From positions 6,512 through 70,511 of the forward strand of contig DEHV01000043.1 in the NCBI GenBank assembly GCA_002352105.1: 64,000 nucleotides of DNA. Reading direction: 5' to 3'. Under the pieces are notes generated by a model. That model was not told the DNA's origin. It ran no database searches and saw only the letters and a program-made list of their open reading frames with translations. The position numbers were made by a program, and so were the translations under genes. Source of the stretch: Chitinophagaceae bacterium UBA2791 (GTDB lineage: Bacteria > Bacteroidota > Bacteroidia > Chitinophagales > Chitinophagaceae). This document shows positions 62,798-64,000 of this stretch, piece by piece. The stretch's first letter is position 1; each line of letters begins with the position of its first letter.

Positions 62798-64000
62798 CTA
62801 TAGAGATTTCTTCAGTTTCTCCGCATTCTTATGGATCTTCTCAATGGCGGAAACGATATAGTCCATGTCGGCGCGGGAACCAAGCAATATGTTTTGCGTG
62901 AACCATACTGCTTCCTCATTGCACAATATATCATTTTGAGGGCAGCGGTTCCGTTCCTGGTACCGGGCGATGTCCAGCTGTTGCGGCGAATACATTTTCT
63001 TAAAGTTCTTCGACTGGAACGTATTCGCGAGGAACGGCTGCGTATTCAGCGTGGAGTAGCCGCTGGAACAGGGGACGCCCTCAGCCGACAGCGCCTTTAA
63101 AAATGCCGCGCGCGGCAGTCCCTTAAATGATTCCTTTTTATAACGGAAAGGAAAAAGATGAAAAGACACCCTTGTTATATAGTTATGAAGTTTATAAGGA
63201 ATGATCCCGGGGATGGTTTCCAGCCTGGATTTCAGGTAAGCTGCATTATCGGCCCGGATGGTAGTCTGGGCATCCAGACGTTTTAGCTGCGCCAGCCCGA
63301 TGGCCGCCTGGTACTCTGTGAGGCGTAGCTTGGTCCCTGCCATAGACATGCCCGCTCCATACTTTGCTATCATACTGCCGCGGGCGATGCCGTAGTTATG
63401 ATAGGAATAGCATTTGTCAATAAACTCCTCATCATCGCTCACTATAGCTCCTCCTTCGCCCATCGGTATATTTTTGGAGTTCTGAAAACTAAAGCACCCT
63501 GCATGGCCGAAAGCGCCTACTTTTTTATGGTTGACTTCGGAAAGCCAGGCCTGGCAAGCATCTTCCACCACTGCCAGGTTATGCTTCCGGGCTATTTTCA
63601 TGATGCCCTCTATATCGCAGGGGATGCCCGCAATATGCACAGGTAATATGGCGCGGGTGCGGGGAGTGATCTTTTCTTCTATCTTACTTACATCCATCTG
63701 GAAGGTATCCGGGTCGGTGTCCACAAAAACGGGCATTGCGCCGGTTTGTAGCACTGCCTGCGGCGTAGCGATAAAGGTATAGGGCGGGATGATGACTTCA
63801 TCGCCTCCGCCCACGTCCAGGTTGGCAAGCGCGCAGATCAGCGCATTCGTGCCATTGACCGTGGTAAGGCAACGTTTGAGACCAATGGTTTCGGCCCATG
63901 CCGCTTCAAACTGTTCCACTATTTTCGCGCGCGACCATACCCCGCTTCTGAGCGTTTCCAGCACAGATGGCTCATCTGCGGCAATATCCCACATCGGCCA
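62798..64000 (-). CDS. DegT/DnrJ/EryC1/StrS aminotransferase (5' end beyond window)
   Basis: The reading frame is open through the window edge (WPMWDIAADE...), so the ATG at 63994 is probably internal and the true start lies outside. At least 400 residues are visible. PLP-fold hallmarks are TVNGTNALICALANLDVGGGDEVIIPPYTFIATPQAVL, VVEDACQAWLSEV, and FSFQNSKNIPMGEGGAIVSDD, whose Lys in SKN should bind PLP. The family transaminates keto-sugars or cyclitols. It heads the minus-strand operon with the hydrolase, amidohydrolase, PVC-type and HiPIP genes, so an amino or keto sugar route is possible. Confidence 0.88.
   Translation of the reverse strand, partial: WPMWDIAADEPSVLETLRSGVWSRAKIVEQFEAAWAETIGLKRCLTTVNGTNALICALANLDVGGGDEVIIPPYTFIATPQAVLQTGAMPVFVDTDPDTFQMDVSKIEEKITPRTRAILPVHIAGIPCDIEGIMKIARKHNLAVVEDACQAWLSEVNHKKVGAFGHAGCFSFQNSKNIPMGEGGAIVSDDEEFIDKCYSYHNYGIARGSMIAKYGAGMSMAGTKLRLTEYQAAIGLAQLKRLDAQTTIRADNAAYLKSRLETIPGIIPYKLHNYITRVSFHLFPFRYKKESFKGLPRAAFLKALSAEGVPCSSGYSTLNTQPFLANTFQSKNFKKMYSPQQLDIARYQERNRCPQNDILCNEEAVWFTQNILLGSRADMDYIVSAIEKIHKNAEKLKKSL

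Noticed and set aside
1..64000. CRISPR arrays, tRNA or rRNA genes, phage or integrase genes
   Set aside because: No regular spaced repeats, no cloverleaf or rRNA core sequences and no integrase, capsid or transposase motifs were seen on reading both strands.

Overview
The window reads as chromosomal DNA from a Bacteroidota bacterium, most likely of the Chitinophagaceae or a close relative. Reasons: two SusC/SusD pairs, an ECF sigma/FecR pair next to an STN-type SusC, A-rich translation starts, one clear Bacteroidota promoter (TTTG then TAnnTTTG), many lipoprotein and Tat-type signals, and a mid-range GC content. I saw no rRNA, tRNA, CRISPR array or complete insertion sequence. Assignment below family level is not supported.

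Layout. (1) 1-14830, all plus strand: the tail of an unknown gene, a c-type-cytochrome 'PVC-type' beta-propeller/HEAT lipoprotein, four tandem secreted proteins of the neutral-ceramidase fold, a second PVC-type cytochrome, a DUF1080 (3-keto-glycoside hydrolase type) protein and a Gfo/Idh/MocA oxidoreductase, closed by a strong terminator. (2) 14897-17248, minus: a DUF5009/HGSNAT-like acyltransferase and a YdjM-like membrane protein. (3) 17427-21915: an AraC regulator divergent from a PhyH dioxygenase and a Tat-exported Gfo/Idh oxidoreductase, then a secreted esterase. (4) 21991-22749: a lipoprotein gene broken by one in-frame stop. (5) 22946-35636: ECF sigma, FecR, STN-SusC, SusD, an 815-residue unknown protein with an internal duplication, a damaged alpha/beta hydrolase and a GH20 hexosaminidase, followed by a sugar isomerase-like gene at 35664-37094. 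(6) 37091-44029: PspC protein, LytS/LytTR two-component pair, HigBA toxin-antitoxin, a gene remnant, and an ECF sigma/anti-sigma/outer-membrane-protein cassette. (7) 44301-51677: promoter, palindrome, a 43-residue cysteine-rich leader ORF, SusC, SusD and a formylglycine-type sulfatase. (8) 51786-57551: ChaN-like lipoprotein, WYL regulator, TonB C-terminal protein, DinB, a hypothetical secreted protein, an MFS transporter. (9) 58026-64000, minus: a DegT aminotransferase (cut by the window edge), an alpha/beta hydrolase, an amidohydrolase, a heme-less PVC-type protein and a HiPIP.

How the genes may work together. Regions 1, 3 and 9 share families linked to oxidation and cleavage of sugars or glycosides in the periplasm: propeller dehydrogenase-like proteins carrying or lying beside an electron carrier (heme c or HiPIP), Gfo/Idh enzymes, DUF1080 and amidohydrolase. 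Region 5 looks like a polysaccharide or glycan utilisation locus under sigma/FecR control. Region 7 is the most striking. A leader peptide ending His-Cys-Cys-Cys-Ser-Cys-Asn-Arg lies between a palindrome-marked promoter and a SusC/SusD/sulfatase operon. This suggests cysteine-sensing attenuation of an organosulfate-scavenging system. That function is inferred from the sequence layout and is untested.
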